Assembly (NCBI RefSeq): GCF_007483665.1
Contig: NZ_ML660187.1
Span: 1 to 64,000, forward strand
Source: Catellatospora sichuanensis
Lineage (GTDB): Bacteria; Actinomycetota; Actinomycetes; Mycobacteriales; Micromonosporaceae
DNA length: 64,000 nt
Reading direction: 5' to 3'
Below, in pieces: positions 47,527-58,137 of the stretch (within the stretch, counting starts at the first letter, position 1; each line of letters begins with the position of its first letter). The notes under the pieces were generated by a model that did no database searches, was not told where the DNA came from, and saw nothing but the letters and a program-made list of their open reading frames with translations. Position numbers and translations under genes: made by a program.

Positions 47527-48137
47527 CCGAGGCAGACTTCGCGGCGTGGGCGGCCGAGTGGCGCACGCCGCCAGCTCCCATCGTGCCTGTCCCCGCGCTA
47601 ACCGTCATCAACAGCGGCGGCGTGCTGCGAGGCGCTCGAGTGATGATCGGGCTTCCGGGCCACGGATGGCGCACGGGAATGCGCGGTGACACGATGGTTC
47701 GGCAGGGTGCTCGCAGCCTTATCCCCGTCCTGGCAGAGGCGGAGTGGTACCGCGCCGAGCGAGAACGCATCGAAGTCTTCGCTGCACTGGTGCCCGTTGA
47801 ACGCGTCTGGGTGGAGACCATCAGCACCTCTGCCGAGCGGACGGCGACAACCGATGGATTGATCCTAGTTTCGCTGGACGCTCCGACTACGCGGGTCGCA
47901 GTACCCGCAGAGGCCCTTGCAGCCCAGGCCACAGGTCAGCTAATGGGTCGTCGGCTGGTCCAAACCGGCGCCGACGGTGAGCAACGAGGGCTTCGTGCGG
48001 TGACCGAGGCACACACTGGCCCTGAAGGCACAGCACAGGTCCGGGTGACACAGGAACACGAGTGGTATCGCTGGGCAGCAACGGGACAAGCACCAGCTAC
48101 GCGAGCGGTGCCGCTAGCCGACTTATGGGTTGAATGA
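47523..48137 (+). CDS. Last gene of the type IV-like operon, function unknown
   Basis: 204 aa, soluble, no signal peptide. Start overlaps the hydrolase stop (ATGA). The composition is rich in Ala, Val, Thr and Arg, with strands in the middle (LILVSLDAPTTRVAVPAEAL). No family recognised. It ends at 48137, and the next gene, on the opposite strand, ends at 48138, so no terminator separates them. Confidence 0.7.
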   Translation: MTEADFAAWAAEWRTPPAPIVPVPALTVINSGGVLRGARVMIGLPGHGWRTGMRGDTMVRQGARSLIPVLAEAEWYRAERERIEVFAALVPVERVWVETISTSAERTATTDGLILVSLDAPTTRVAVPAEALAAQATGQLMGRRLVQTGADGEQRGLRAVTEAHTGPEGTAQVRVTQEHEWYRWAATGQAPATRAVPLADLWVE

Positions 48138-48638
48138 TCAAGGCGTCGCGCTCGGTGACACAGAGGGGCTGCTGGTCAGCCTTTCCGCACCGCAAGCGCG
48201 CCACCCATCCTGCTCCAGCACGGTGAAACGCCATGTCTGCGAACTACTGCTCTGCTCCATGCCATCCTTAATTGCTGTGATCGCGAGATTCGTCGTCAAT
48301 TCCGTACGGCCCGGACTGTCGACTCGACTCATAGCTCCCCAACTGACCAGGATCTCAACCGCGAACTCCTGCTCGCGCTGGTCAAGTTCGGTGCGGAGTT
48401 TAGAGATTGGGCTCAGGCCGACCGGGTCGTCACAGGTATAGAGATCGACCGCAACGGCATCCCCCTTAACGAGAGCCGCGCGCAGGTACTCATCTAGCAC
48501 TACCTTTGGGTTAGTGCGATCGATCTTCGTGACTTCGTGATACGCGAGAACCGCGGCGATCGCACCTCCGACTCCGACGACCGCCACCATGATCGCCAGA
48601 ATCAGGAGGATCTTTCGCCACTTCACCGATCGCACCAT
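48138..48638 (-). CDS. Single-span protein with NTF2-like outer domain
   Basis: 166 aa. One span near residues 10-32 (LLILAIMVAVVGVGGAIAAVLAY), then a domain of about 115 residues starting PKVVLDEYLRAALVKGDAVAV, typical of NTF2-like proteins such as Mce-associated or VirB8-like proteins. It lies 80 nt after the mycosin gene on the same strand, probably the last gene of that operon. The AT content is higher than around it. Confidence 0.65.
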   Translation of the reverse strand: MVRSVKWRKILLILAIMVAVVGVGGAIAAVLAYHEVTKIDRTNPKVVLDEYLRAALVKGDAVAVDLYTCDDPVGLSPISKLRTELDQREQEFAVEILVSWGAMSRVDSPGRTELTTNLAITAIKDGMEQSSSSQTWRFTVLEQDGWRACGAERLTSSPSVSPSATP

Positions 48639-48718
48639 GCCCTCATTCTCGCGTCGTCATGTCTTTCATCGATCGTTCTAGGATGTCGAAACACCGACGG
48701 CGGTCAGCGGGAGCCATC

Positions 48719-49831
48719 TCAGCTGGCGCGGTTCCTATGGCGGCTCCTGACCAGCCACGCACCCAAAAGAACCAGCACAAGCCCACCCGCCAGGTAGCCG
48801 AACGCCACCACGGCACCAACTTCGAGGCGCCGAGGCGTGGCGTCTCGCGGATGGTCAACTTGGGGCGTCCCCGGGACCGACATGTCGGCGGACGGTGTCA
48901 GTGAAGGCACTGACCTGCCGAGTACAGCAGAGGCGTCGACGATTCCGTAGCCGTACTCCCCGTCGGGACCTCGAACACCCCTATCCACGGCGGTCGAGGT
49001 GAGCCGGTGGACGACCTCCGCCGCAGACATGTCAGGAAAGTGCGCGCGAGCGAGGGCGGCAGCACCAGCCACCAGCGCGGTTGCCGCCGAGGTCCCCGTG
49101 AGCCCCGTCCAGGTGCCACCAACATACGTGCTGGAGACGTCGTCACAAGGCGCGGCAAGATCGATAGCGGCGCCACTGGCCGACATCGAGGAATGGTTTC
49201 CCTTACGGTCGACGCCCGACACGGCGACGACTCCGGCGATTGACGCGGGGTAGCCGACTTCTTTGGTTTCCGTACGGTTCCCCGCTGCCGCGACCACCAC
49301 GATGTCCGCCGCCAGCGCCGCCTCTACTGCTTCGCGGACCGCGAGGTCGTCGTAGTCCGATCCTTGCGAGATCGAGATGACGTCCGCCTCCTGCTCGACG
49401 GCCCACTGAATGCCTCGTGCCAGCGCACCGGTACCGATCGAACGAGTGACCGTCCTCACTGGGAGTATCTTCGCCTCAGGTGCCACGCCGCGGACACGGC
49501 CGTGTGCGGCTATTAGCCCCGCCATCGCCGTGCCGTGACCGTCTGAATCTTTTTGGCCATCGCCGGGACCATCTTCCGTGAAGTCGGCTCCAGGCAGGAT
49601 CGACCCCGCCAGATCCGGATGGCCGGCGTCGACACCGGAGTCGACGACAGCCACAGTCACTCCGCCACCCTTGGTGATCTTGGCAGCGGACACCGTCTTC
49701 ATCATGGCGTGATACCACTGGCCATCCTCGATGGCGTCAGCTGCCGAGACCGGCTGCGCCATGATGACCGCCATCAGTGATGTCATGCCAACGGTTCCGG
49801 CGAACCTGACAATGCCGCTGAAGGAACTCAC
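48719..49831 (-). CDS. mycP: Type VII secretion-associated subtilisin-like protease (mycosin)
   Basis: 370 aa. Signal peptide ending near AQPVSAA (about 31). The S8 catalytic triad is complete: Asp64 in AVVDSGVD, His99 in SDGHGTAMAG, Ser248 in TGTSAAT, with the oxyanion Asn in AAAGN. A C-terminal membrane span (about 342-362) followed by a basic RSRHRNRAS anchors it, as in MycP of ESX systems. Two cysteines flank the catalytic region. It overlaps the upstream gene by 4 nt. The usual EccB, EccD and EccE partners are not present nearby. Confidence 0.9.
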   Translation of the reverse strand: MSSFSGIVRFAGTVGMTSLMAVIMAQPVSAADAIEDGQWYHAMMKTVSAAKITKGGGVTVAVVDSGVDAGHPDLAGSILPGADFTEDGPGDGQKDSDGHGTAMAGLIAAHGRVRGVAPEAKILPVRTVTRSIGTGALARGIQWAVEQEADVISISQGSDYDDLAVREAVEAALAADIVVVAAAGNRTETKEVGYPASIAGVVAVSGVDRKGNHSSMSASGAAIDLAAPCDDVSSTYVGGTWTGLTGTSAATALVAGAAALARAHFPDMSAAEVVHRLTSTAVDRGVRGPDGEYGYGIVDASAVLGRSVPSLTPSADMSVPGTPQVDHPRDATPRRLEVGAVVAFGYLAGGLVLVLLGAWLVRSRHRNRAS

Positions 49832-51060
49832 CGCCCGCCTCTTCGTATGACCACCGTCGGCGCCGGCTCTTGTGGGGATTCACCGAGCCGCCACGGCATG
49901 GCCACTTCCGTGTACCACTCGCGGAAGTCCTCAACGTTGTGCATCGGCTCCGGCTTCGGCAGCCCAGGGCGAGCCTCTGGTTCGATCACTGAGCGGATAC
50001 CCTGCCGCACTTCCCATCGCGTGTCGGCACCCCGGCGGTAGTACGGCCCATCCCCGCCGCGGCCCGACGGCGCGCCTCCCAGAGGCGTCGGCATGGGCAT
50101 AAGTCCTGGCATGCCGCCGCCGCGCGAGCCAGCGTGGGATGCCCCAGGCGCATTCGACATCGGCATGACGTATCCCGTTGCGCCTGCGTCGGTGGGCATC
50201 ACGTACGCGCCACCTTGAGGTGCATACGGGCTTCCCGGGAATATGGGAAGCATCGCGGTCCCACCGGAGGACAATCCCGGCACCGGTCTACCAATCGGCT
50301 GCGGGAACTCTTGTTCCATATCGTCGGCAACCTCAGCTGGGCCTCGTGACACAGGCCAACTTGCCGATGAATCGGTAGGTCCGGACTCTGGAGGACCGAA
50401 GACATCGGGGGTGTATCCCTCCGGGCCTGTGCCGAGCGGTTTCGGAGTGGTTGGCTGCGGTTCCGGAGTGAACGTCACACCCCGCTGCTCTACCTGTGCA
50501 GGAACGATGATGTTCTTTCGATGGTCGCGGATGGCTTGCTCCGTAGCCATCATGACTTCGCGCGCCTGCTCATTGAGCCGGGTTGCCTCATGCCGCCATG
50601 CATAGGGGTGGTGCTCGTTGGTGATTTCCAGGTACTCGTTGACGATCGGCGCGAGCTTCTGCCTGGCCGCTGCCATGGCCTCCAGGACACCGTTGACGCC
50701 ACGCGCCGTCGTCGTAGCCGCCAGAGCGTCCGCGCGAAGCGAGCTGATCAGCAAGCTGATTCGCTCCAGAGCCGCAGCCGCAGCTGGCGTCTGCCCCCCG
50801 GACCAGGCTGCCGCCAGACGCTCCCGTAGGCGTTCCAGGTCGTCAGCCTGAGCGTTCAACTGATCGGCCTGCCGACCGATACTCTGCGCCTGATCCCACG
50901 TCTCGGAGCGGCTGACACAGCTGACACCATCCCAGATCCGGGGTATGTCGTACCTGTCCCAGTTGGTGAAGGCGTACCTCCACGTCGGCTGCGGCGGCAG
51001 CCTGAGCTCGTCCGTTTTCGCTTCGGCAGCCGTACTACCGAGGGGCTTCAACTTATCCAT
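49828..51060 (-). CDS. WXG/PPE-like substrate candidate
   Basis: 410 aa. Helical N-terminal half with a Trp-Ser-Gly (WXG) turn at 86-88 in RLAAAWSGGQTPA between two long helices, then a Pro/Gly/Met-rich half and a C-terminal conserved-looking segment (MHNVEDFREWYTEVAMPWRLG). This pattern fits a PPE- or WXG-type type VII substrate, though it lacks a PPE motif. Start overlaps the stop of the small ESX-like gene (TGATG). Confidence 0.6.
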   Translation of the reverse strand: MDKLKPLGSTAAEAKTDELRLPPQPTWRYAFTNWDRYDIPRIWDGVSCVSRSETWDQAQSIGRQADQLNAQADDLERLRERLAAAWSGGQTPAAAAALERISLLISSLRADALAATTTARGVNGVLEAMAAARQKLAPIVNEYLEITNEHHPYAWRHEATRLNEQAREVMMATEQAIRDHRKNIIVPAQVEQRGVTFTPEPQPTTPKPLGTGPEGYTPDVFGPPESGPTDSSASWPVSRGPAEVADDMEQEFPQPIGRPVPGLSSGGTAMLPIFPGSPYAPQGGAYVMPTDAGATGYVMPMSNAPGASHAGSRGGGMPGLMPMPTPLGGAPSGRGGDGPYYRRGADTRWEVRQGIRSVIEPEARPGLPKPEPMHNVEDFREWYTEVAMPWRLGESPQEPAPTVVIRRGGR

Positions 51061-51470
51061 CAGATGTAAGCCCCCCGCCCCTGCTGATGGCGCAGTTCAG
51101 CGATCTCCAGCCGTTCCACCGCGACCATCAGCTCACGCTCCAGCACGGAGAGTTTCATCGCCGCGAGGTCATCGGCTTCCGTGTAGTTCGCGAGCACCTT
51201 CTCAAGCGCAGCCGCCAACGTTTGGCCAACTTCGAGTTGTCGCGTGGCGTTGGCGTGGTGCCGCTGCAGGGCGGCCCAGAATGCGTTCCTTGCCGCCTGG
51301 GTCTCGCCGCTCGGCGAGAACGTACCGAACAGCACGCCCCGCTCGATCTCCCGCGCGAACTGCCCCACCCCCGGAGCCAGCCCGTCGTTGGTACGGGCAC
51401 GCAGGTCGGCGGTGACCTTCCGTACCTCGACCATGTCCACCGCCAGCTGCGGCATCGGTTTGTCCGCCAT
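51060..51470 (-). CDS. Small helical ESX-like protein
   Basis: 136 aa from ATG 51470 (GGGAGG five nt upstream). Almost entirely predicted helix, with two or three long helices; FWAAL near 65-69 may stand in for a WXG turn. It would be a partner for the WXG-type protein encoded next. No signal peptide. First gene of the minus-strand operon that includes the mycosin. Confidence 0.6.
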   Translation of the reverse strand: MADKPMPQLAVDMVEVRKVTADLRARTNDGLAPGVGQFAREIERGVLFGTFSPSGETQAARNAFWAALQRHHANATRQLEVGQTLAAALEKVLANYTEADDLAAMKLSVLERELMVAVERLEIAELRHQQGRGAYI

Positions 51471-51579
51471 GCTCACCTCCCCATGAGCAGAGACGTGCAT
51501 CAGCACGCCCTGCGGGCAGCGTAGCCGAGCGGACACGCCTCGCACAGGGCCGGCGATTCCTCTGTGGATAACCTCGGCG

Positions 51580-51741
51580 TCAGACGGACCCGGTGTTGAG
51601 GTTGCCGAACAACCACAGCCCGCAGCAGCAGAAGATGACCAGCAGGAGTGCCACCGCCGCTCCGGCGATGGCGAGCATCATCGGCTTCTTCAGCAGGCCG
51701 AGGAGGGGCGACGGCCGCTTCGGCGGCGGGGTCTCGTACAC
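51580..51741 (-). CDS. Small single-span membrane protein
   Basis: 53 aa from GTG 51741. A basic, Pro-rich start (YETPPPKRPSPLLGLLKKP) followed by one span with three consecutive cysteines (LLLVIFCCCGLWLFG). TATCGT (51753-51748) lies exactly 6 nt before the GTG, suggesting a leaderless mRNA. Divergent from the 51843 gene, whose -10 is 77 nt away. Confidence 0.55.
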   Translation of the reverse strand: MYETPPPKRPSPLLGLLKKPMMLAIAGAAVALLLVIFCCCGLWLFGNLNTGSV

Positions 51742-51747
51742 GCGATG

Positions 51748-51753
51748 ACGATA
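51748..51753 (-). promoter_or_regulatory. -10 element of the 53-aa gene
   Basis: TATCGT on the minus strand, 6 nt before GTG 51741. Confidence 0.45.
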
Positions 51754-51830
51754 GCCTGCCCCCCGTCCCCGCACGAGGTCGCGACAGGCGGACGGATCGC
51801 CGCCGGGAAGCCGCGCGCGGGATCACCCCG

Positions 51831-51836
51831 TACGCT
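51831..51836 (+). promoter_or_regulatory. -10 element of the 51843 gene
   Basis: TACGCT, 6 nt, then GTG 51843; leaderless arrangement. Confidence 0.55.
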
Positions 51837-51842
51837 GGTCGG

Positions 51843-52118
51843 GTGACCGATTTCGCCGAACTGGATGCCCTGCCCACCGAGGAGCTGCGTGAGCGCGCCT
51901 TCACCAAGGCGCGCGAGAAGCTGGATCTCGGCTTCTTCTGGGACCTGTTCAAGCACCTGCCCACGTCGCCGGAGACCGAGGAGCGGGAACTCGCCGACAT
52001 CGGCTCGGCGGTCGACGACTCGGTGTCGCTGTGGCGGGAGTTCACCGGGCACGATTACGGCGATCAGGAGCCTCTGATCAGGGCGCGTTTCATCGACTAC
52101 CTGTCGAGGGACGAATAG
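51843..52118 (+). CDS. Small soluble protein, function unknown
   Basis: 91 aa, acidic, helical (FAELDALPTEELRERAFTKAREKLDLGFFWDLFKHL in overlapping fragments: ELDALPTEELRERAF and LGFFWDLFKHL). No signal or span. It precedes the FtsK-like gene by 117 nt on the same strand and may be its partner. No family recognised. Confidence 0.65.
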   Translation: MTDFAELDALPTEELRERAFTKAREKLDLGFFWDLFKHLPTSPETEERELADIGSAVDDSVSLWREFTGHDYGDQEPLIRARFIDYLSRDE

Positions 52119-52235
52119 TCCGGCGTCAACGGATGATCTGTCGGGTTTACACGGGAGTTGCTTCCGCGTAGTTGCGACAGGTATCGGGCGCTCTGCGCTA
52201 CCCTCCCCCGGGGAGGACGCAGCGGAGGTGTCGGC

Positions 52236-54230
52236 GTGCCCGGATTGAACGCGCGGATCGACCAGGCGGCGAGCCTGCACCGGCATGCTTCGGCGGTGAC
52301 ACAGGCTGCGGCGTCCGCGTTGGACACCTATCTACCGCCGCCGCGCACCGACCTGGCCGAGCAGCAGGCGCTGGCGCAGCGGCTGCGGGATGCCGCCGCG
52401 CGGCTGACGCCGGGCTGGCTGGGTGCGGCGCTGGACGAGGTGCCGGCGGGTACGCCGCTGGGTGAGCAGCGCCGGCCGGAGTTCGTCCGGGTCGGCACGG
52501 CTGCGCCGCAGGAGGATGCCCAGTTCCCGGCGGTGCTGCCGCTGCTGGGCACGGGCCATCTGACGTTCAGCGCCGATTCGCGGGATCCGCGGGTGGCGGG
52601 GGTGCTGCGGGCGATCCTGTTGCGGCTGTTGGCGACCGCGCCGTCGGGCACTCTGGTGGTGCGGGCGGTGGACGCGGTGGGCGGGGCGCTGTTCGCGCCG
52701 TTCGGGGCGTTGGCCGATGCGGGTCTGATGCCGCCGCCGGTCACGGACCGGGCCGGGCTGCAGGCCGTGCTGGCGGAGGCCGAGCATTGGGTACGCCCGA
52801 GCCGGCCGGAGGCGCAGCGGCGTCCGACGGCCCGGCCGCGGCGTCGGGACTGCACCATGTTGCTGCTGGTCGCCGCCCTGCCGTCGGATGTCCAGGGTGC
52901 CGAGCTGAACCGGATCACCGCGCTGGCACAGGCGGGTCCGGCGACCGGGTTGCACCTGATCGTCGCGGGCTGGCCGCCGCCGCCGCTGACCCCGGACACG
53001 TCGCTGCCGTCGGCGCAGGCTCCGCTGCCGATGAGCACGCAGATCGCGTTGCGTAACCCGTACGCGCTGCTGGGTGGCGCGCCTTTCGCCCAGCCGGCGG
53101 CTCGTGCGGACGGCCTGCCCGGGCGGGCCGCCGGGAGTGACGTCCCGGTTGCGCGTGTGGCCGCCGACGGGCCGAGCCCGACCGCGACCTGGCCGGGTCT
53201 GTCGGTGCCGGTTCGGCTCGACCCGGATCCGCCCGCGGAGCTGGTGGCGCGGGTGTGCCGCGAGCTGGCCGAACGGTATGCCTTGTCGGGGCAGGTGCAC
53301 CTGATGGACCTGCTGCCGGACCCGGATCACTGGTGGGCGGAGTCGTCTGCGGCGGGGCTGTCCACGACCGCGGGGCTGGCCGGCGAGACGCCGATCTCGC
53401 TGGTGTTCGCCGACCTGACGCCGCACTGGCTGGTCGGCGGCCGTTCGGGCGGCGGCAAGTCGGCGTTCCTGGTGAATGTGCTCTACGGGCTGTGTACCCG
53501 CTACGACCCCGACGAGCTGGCGCTGTACCTGTTGGACTTCAAGCCGGGCGGGGCGTTCGGGCGGTTCGCGCCGGGCTCGGGACCTGAGCCGGATCCGGCG
53601 TGGTTGCCGCACGCCCGGGTGGTCGGCATGGACTGCGACCGCGAGCAGGGGCTGGCGGTGCTGCGGGAGCTGGACGAGGAGCTGGGCCGCCGCGAGGAGC
53701 TGTGGCAGGAGCTGGGCGTGAAGCGGTTCGCGCAGGCCCGTGAGCAGCGTTCGCTGCCGCGTCTGGTCTGCGTCGTCGACGAGTTCCCGGTGCTGCTGGC
53801 TGGTTCGGATCCGGTCGCGGCCGAGGCGCTGGGGCTCCTGGAGTCGATCGGCCGGCGGGGGCGCACGTACGGCGTGCATCTGATCCTCTGCTCGCACACG
53901 GTGCGTGGCATCGAGGCGCTGCACGTCCGCCGGGATTCGCTGTTCGGGCAGGTGCCGGTGCGTATCGCGCTGCCGGGCGGCGGGGACGTGCTGGAGGCGA
54001 CCAACGACGCGGCGGCGACCTTGCCGCTGGGCTGCGCGGTCGTCAACACGGCGGGCGGGCTGGGCGGGCCGCGCGGTGCGATCCGAGGTCACGAGAAGAC
54101 GGTCCGCTTCCCTGACCCTGATGCCGACGCCCAGGTCCTGGCGGCCTTGCGCCAGCGGCTCTGGCAGGCCCGCGATCCCTCCTCCGACTCGCCTGTAGTC
54201 CTCACCGCGCTGACCCAGGAGCCCGCATGA
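52236..54230 (+). CDS. FtsK/SpoIIIE (EccC-like) ATPase
   Basis: 664 aa from GTG 52236 (GGAGG upstream). A helical N-terminal region, then a degenerate ATPase-like domain (about 90-270), then a complete FtsK-type domain with Walker A GGRSGGGKSAFLVN near 405-418 and Walker B VCVVDEFPVLLAG near 510. No membrane span. It could be the motor for the type VII-like proteins, the coupling ATPase for the type IV-like channel, or a separate DNA translocase; the sequence does not decide. Confidence 0.8.
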   Translation: MPGLNARIDQAASLHRHASAVTQAAASALDTYLPPPRTDLAEQQALAQRLRDAAARLTPGWLGAALDEVPAGTPLGEQRRPEFVRVGTAAPQEDAQFPAVLPLLGTGHLTFSADSRDPRVAGVLRAILLRLLATAPSGTLVVRAVDAVGGALFAPFGALADAGLMPPPVTDRAGLQAVLAEAEHWVRPSRPEAQRRPTARPRRRDCTMLLLVAALPSDVQGAELNRITALAQAGPATGLHLIVAGWPPPPLTPDTSLPSAQAPLPMSTQIALRNPYALLGGAPFAQPAARADGLPGRAAGSDVPVARVAADGPSPTATWPGLSVPVRLDPDPPAELVARVCRELAERYALSGQVHLMDLLPDPDHWWAESSAAGLSTTAGLAGETPISLVFADLTPHWLVGGRSGGGKSAFLVNVLYGLCTRYDPDELALYLLDFKPGGAFGRFAPGSGPEPDPAWLPHARVVGMDCDREQGLAVLRELDEELGRREELWQELGVKRFAQAREQRSLPRLVCVVDEFPVLLAGSDPVAAEALGLLESIGRRGRTYGVHLILCSHTVRGIEALHVRRDSLFGQVPVRIALPGGGDVLEATNDAAATLPLGCAVVNTAGGLGGPRGAIRGHEKTVRFPDPDADAQVLAALRQRLWQARDPSSDSPVVLTALTQEPA

Positions 54231-54280
54231 CCACGCTGCCTGCCCTGTCCATGACAGCCGCGCGAGCGGGTGCGCGGTGA
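54227..54280 (+). CDS. Possible 17-aa coupled mini-ORF
   Basis: ATG overlaps the FtsK-like gene stop (ATGA) and the mini-ORF stop overlaps the next gene start (GTGA). Product MTTLPALSMTAARAGAR. It may exist only to carry ribosomes from one gene to the next. Confidence 0.3.
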   Translation: MTTLPALSMTAARAGAR

Positions 54281-54900
54281 GTGAGCGGAGTGCGGCCTGG
54301 GCGGAGTACCTGGGGGCGGCGCAGCGCTTGGATACGGTGCGGCGGGAGGCGGCGGACTCGGCGGCCGGTGAGGTGTCGGCGTTGGCGGCGGCTCGGGACG
54401 AGCTGCCGACGGTGCAGGCCCGGCTCGGTATGCAGGCCACGCGGCTGCTCGATACGGCGAGTCGGGCCGGGGCTCCGCCGCCGGTGCTGCAGCCGGGACC
54501 GGCGGAGCTGCTCGCGGCTGCGGAGGCCGTCACCGGCGGCCCGGCGGTGGCGCTGGCCGCGCTGCGCCAGGCGGGCGCGAACGTGGAGGTCGCCGACGGT
54601 GCGCTGGCCCGGTTCGAGGACGAGGGCAGCGGCTCCCGGTCGCTGCGCAACCTGCTGGTGTACGGGCCGATGGGCCTGACGGCGCTGCTGGTGCAGCTGG
54701 CGATCGCGGGCCTGGCGGGCGACGGCGCGCAGGTGTTCTTCGCGGCCGTGTGTGGGCTGATCCTCGCGCCGCTGGCGTTCGGCGGCGCCTGGCTGCTGAT
54801 CGGCACCGTCTACCCGGACCGTCCCCGGACCGCTGCCGTCGGCGCGTTCGCCTGTATGGCACCGGCGCTGCTGGCGGTCCTGCTGCTGGCCGTCCTGTGA
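54277..54900 (+). CDS. Membrane protein with helical cytoplasmic domain
   Basis: 207 aa. Residues 1-125 are helical and Ala/Arg/Glu-rich (coiled-coil-like), then two or three spans (about 130-147, 151-172, 184-206). Coupled to the FtsK-like gene through the mini-ORF, so it may anchor that ATPase to the membrane. No family recognised. The gene is convergent with folE. Confidence 0.65.
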   Translation: MSERSAAWAEYLGAAQRLDTVRREAADSAAGEVSALAAARDELPTVQARLGMQATRLLDTASRAGAPPPVLQPGPAELLAAAEAVTGGPAVALAALRQAGANVEVADGALARFEDEGSGSRSLRNLLVYGPMGLTALLVQLAIAGLAGDGAQVFFAAVCGLILAPLAFGGAWLLIGTVYPDRPRTAAVGAFACMAPALLAVLLLAVL

Positions 54901-54966
54901 ACGGAAGCGCCCGTCCGGCCGTGGTCACGGCGGGACGGGCGCGACGCGGAGTCGGCGGGAGCGACG

Positions 54967-55542
54967 TCAGCGGGCGTTGATCAATGACATCGCTTCGGCG
55001 CGGGTCTTCGGGTCCGACTTGAGGATGCCGCGTACGGCACTGGTGACGGTGCGGGCGCCGGCCTTGCGGATGCCGCGCATCTCCATGCACATGTGCTCGC
55101 ACTCCAGCACCACGATGACGCCCCGTGCGTCGAGCTTCTCCTGGAGCAGGTCGGCGACCTGGGAGGTGAGCCGTTCCTGCACCTGCGGCCGCCGCGCGAA
55201 GACCTCGACCAGGCGGGCCAGCTTCGACAGGCCGGTGATGCGGCCGTCCTCGCCGGGCAGATAGCCGACGTGCGCCACGCCTCGGAACGGCAGCAGGTGG
55301 TGCTCGCACAGGCTGAAGATCGAGATGTCACGGACCAGCACGAACTCGTCGTGGTCGGCCTCGAACGTCGTCTTGAGCACGTCCGCGGGGTTGGCCCGCA
55401 GTCCGGCGAACAGCTCGGCGTACGCGCGGGCCACCCGGGCCGGGGTCTTCTGCAGGCCGTCGCGGTCGGGGTCCTCGCCCAGCGCGACGAGGATCTCCCG
55501 GACCGCCTTCTCGATACGCGCCAGGTCGACGGTCTCCTCCAC
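54967..55542 (-). CDS. folE: GTP cyclohydrolase I
   Basis: 191 aa. It opens GTP to dihydroneopterin triphosphate, the first step of folate synthesis. [20 protein letters not shown] contains zinc-binding Cys and His and the catalytic His, [20 protein letters not shown] follows, and [17 protein letters not shown] gives the second Cys. The GTG start lies 65 nt after the ftsH stop, the same order as in mycobacteria. Downstream of it, folP is missing and the inserted block begins. Confidence 0.95.
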   Translation of the reverse strand: MEETVDLARIEKAVREILVALGEDPDRDGLQKTPARVARAYAELFAGLRANPADVLKTTFEADHDEFVLVRDISIFSLCEHHLLPFRGVAHVGYLPGEDGRITGLSKLARLVEVFARRPQVQERLTSQVADLLQEKLDARGVIVVLECEHMCMEMRGIRKAGARTVTSAVRGILKSDPKTRAEAMSLINAR

Positions 55543-55607
55543 CGGAACACCGGTGAGGGAGCCGTCGACCAGGCGGGCGGCGAGGTGGTCCAGCTCCTGC
55601 TCGCCGT

Positions 55608-57626
<2,019 letters not shown>

Positions 57627-57867
57627 GCTGTTACCGGACGCTTTTGTTCGCGCCCGTGTCCTCCTGATCGATAGAGGCGGTCAGCTCACCGGGCGCGGCC
57701 CGGTTAGTCGACGGTACACCGTGGAAACCTTCGGTTGGCTGATGCGTGCTCCCCATCGCACAACGTTCAGCGTTTTCTCAGCTCAGGTCCCCCGCATTCG
57801 GGACAAATCACGCCTGTGTTCGCTCTGGGCTGAGTGGGTGGTTGAGGCTACCCCCTGGGGGCGCTCC

Positions 57868-57938
57868 GCGGGGTAGGGGTCGGGGGCGCTGGCCGCCAAA
57901 CACCGGCGGCTTTTACGCGCCCCCGACCCCTACCCCGC
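57868..57938 (+). terminator. Nested terminator, copy 3 (no plus-strand gene upstream)
   Basis: Outer arms 57868-57889 and 57917-57938 pair over 22 bp. The inner hairpin GCCGCC (57892-57897) / GGCGGC (57905-57910) is followed by TTTT, pointing rightwards. No plus-strand gene is known between ftsH and this site, so it may end a small RNA. Confidence 0.75.
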
Positions 57939-58059
57939 TCCGCGCAGCCCATACCCAGGGTGCACTTTTTAGGGGATACGCGACAGCCGTGACCAGACCA
58001 CTCAGGTAACAACCCGACGGCTCCCGTGGAGACCAGGGCGGCCCGCTTGCGCCCCACAG

Positions 58060-58137
58060 GTAACGCCCCACATGACGGTATTTGAGTACACGGGTGGGAA
58101 CTGTGATGAGCGGAAGCAGCCAAGTGTGGGGCGTTAC
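58060..58137. repeat. 13-bp inverted repeat between terminators 3 and 4
   Basis: GTAACGCCCCACA (58060-58072) pairs perfectly with TGTGGGGCGTTAC (58125-58137), enclosing 52 nt. A looser outer pair is GTGCACTTTTTAGGG (57960-57974) with CCCTAAAAAACCCGCAC (58150-58166). Confidence 0.7.

Noticed and set aside
39575..54900. Integrative conjugative element or prophage
   Set aside because: No integrase, relaxase, replication gene, tRNA target or flanking direct repeat was found, so mobility is not supported.
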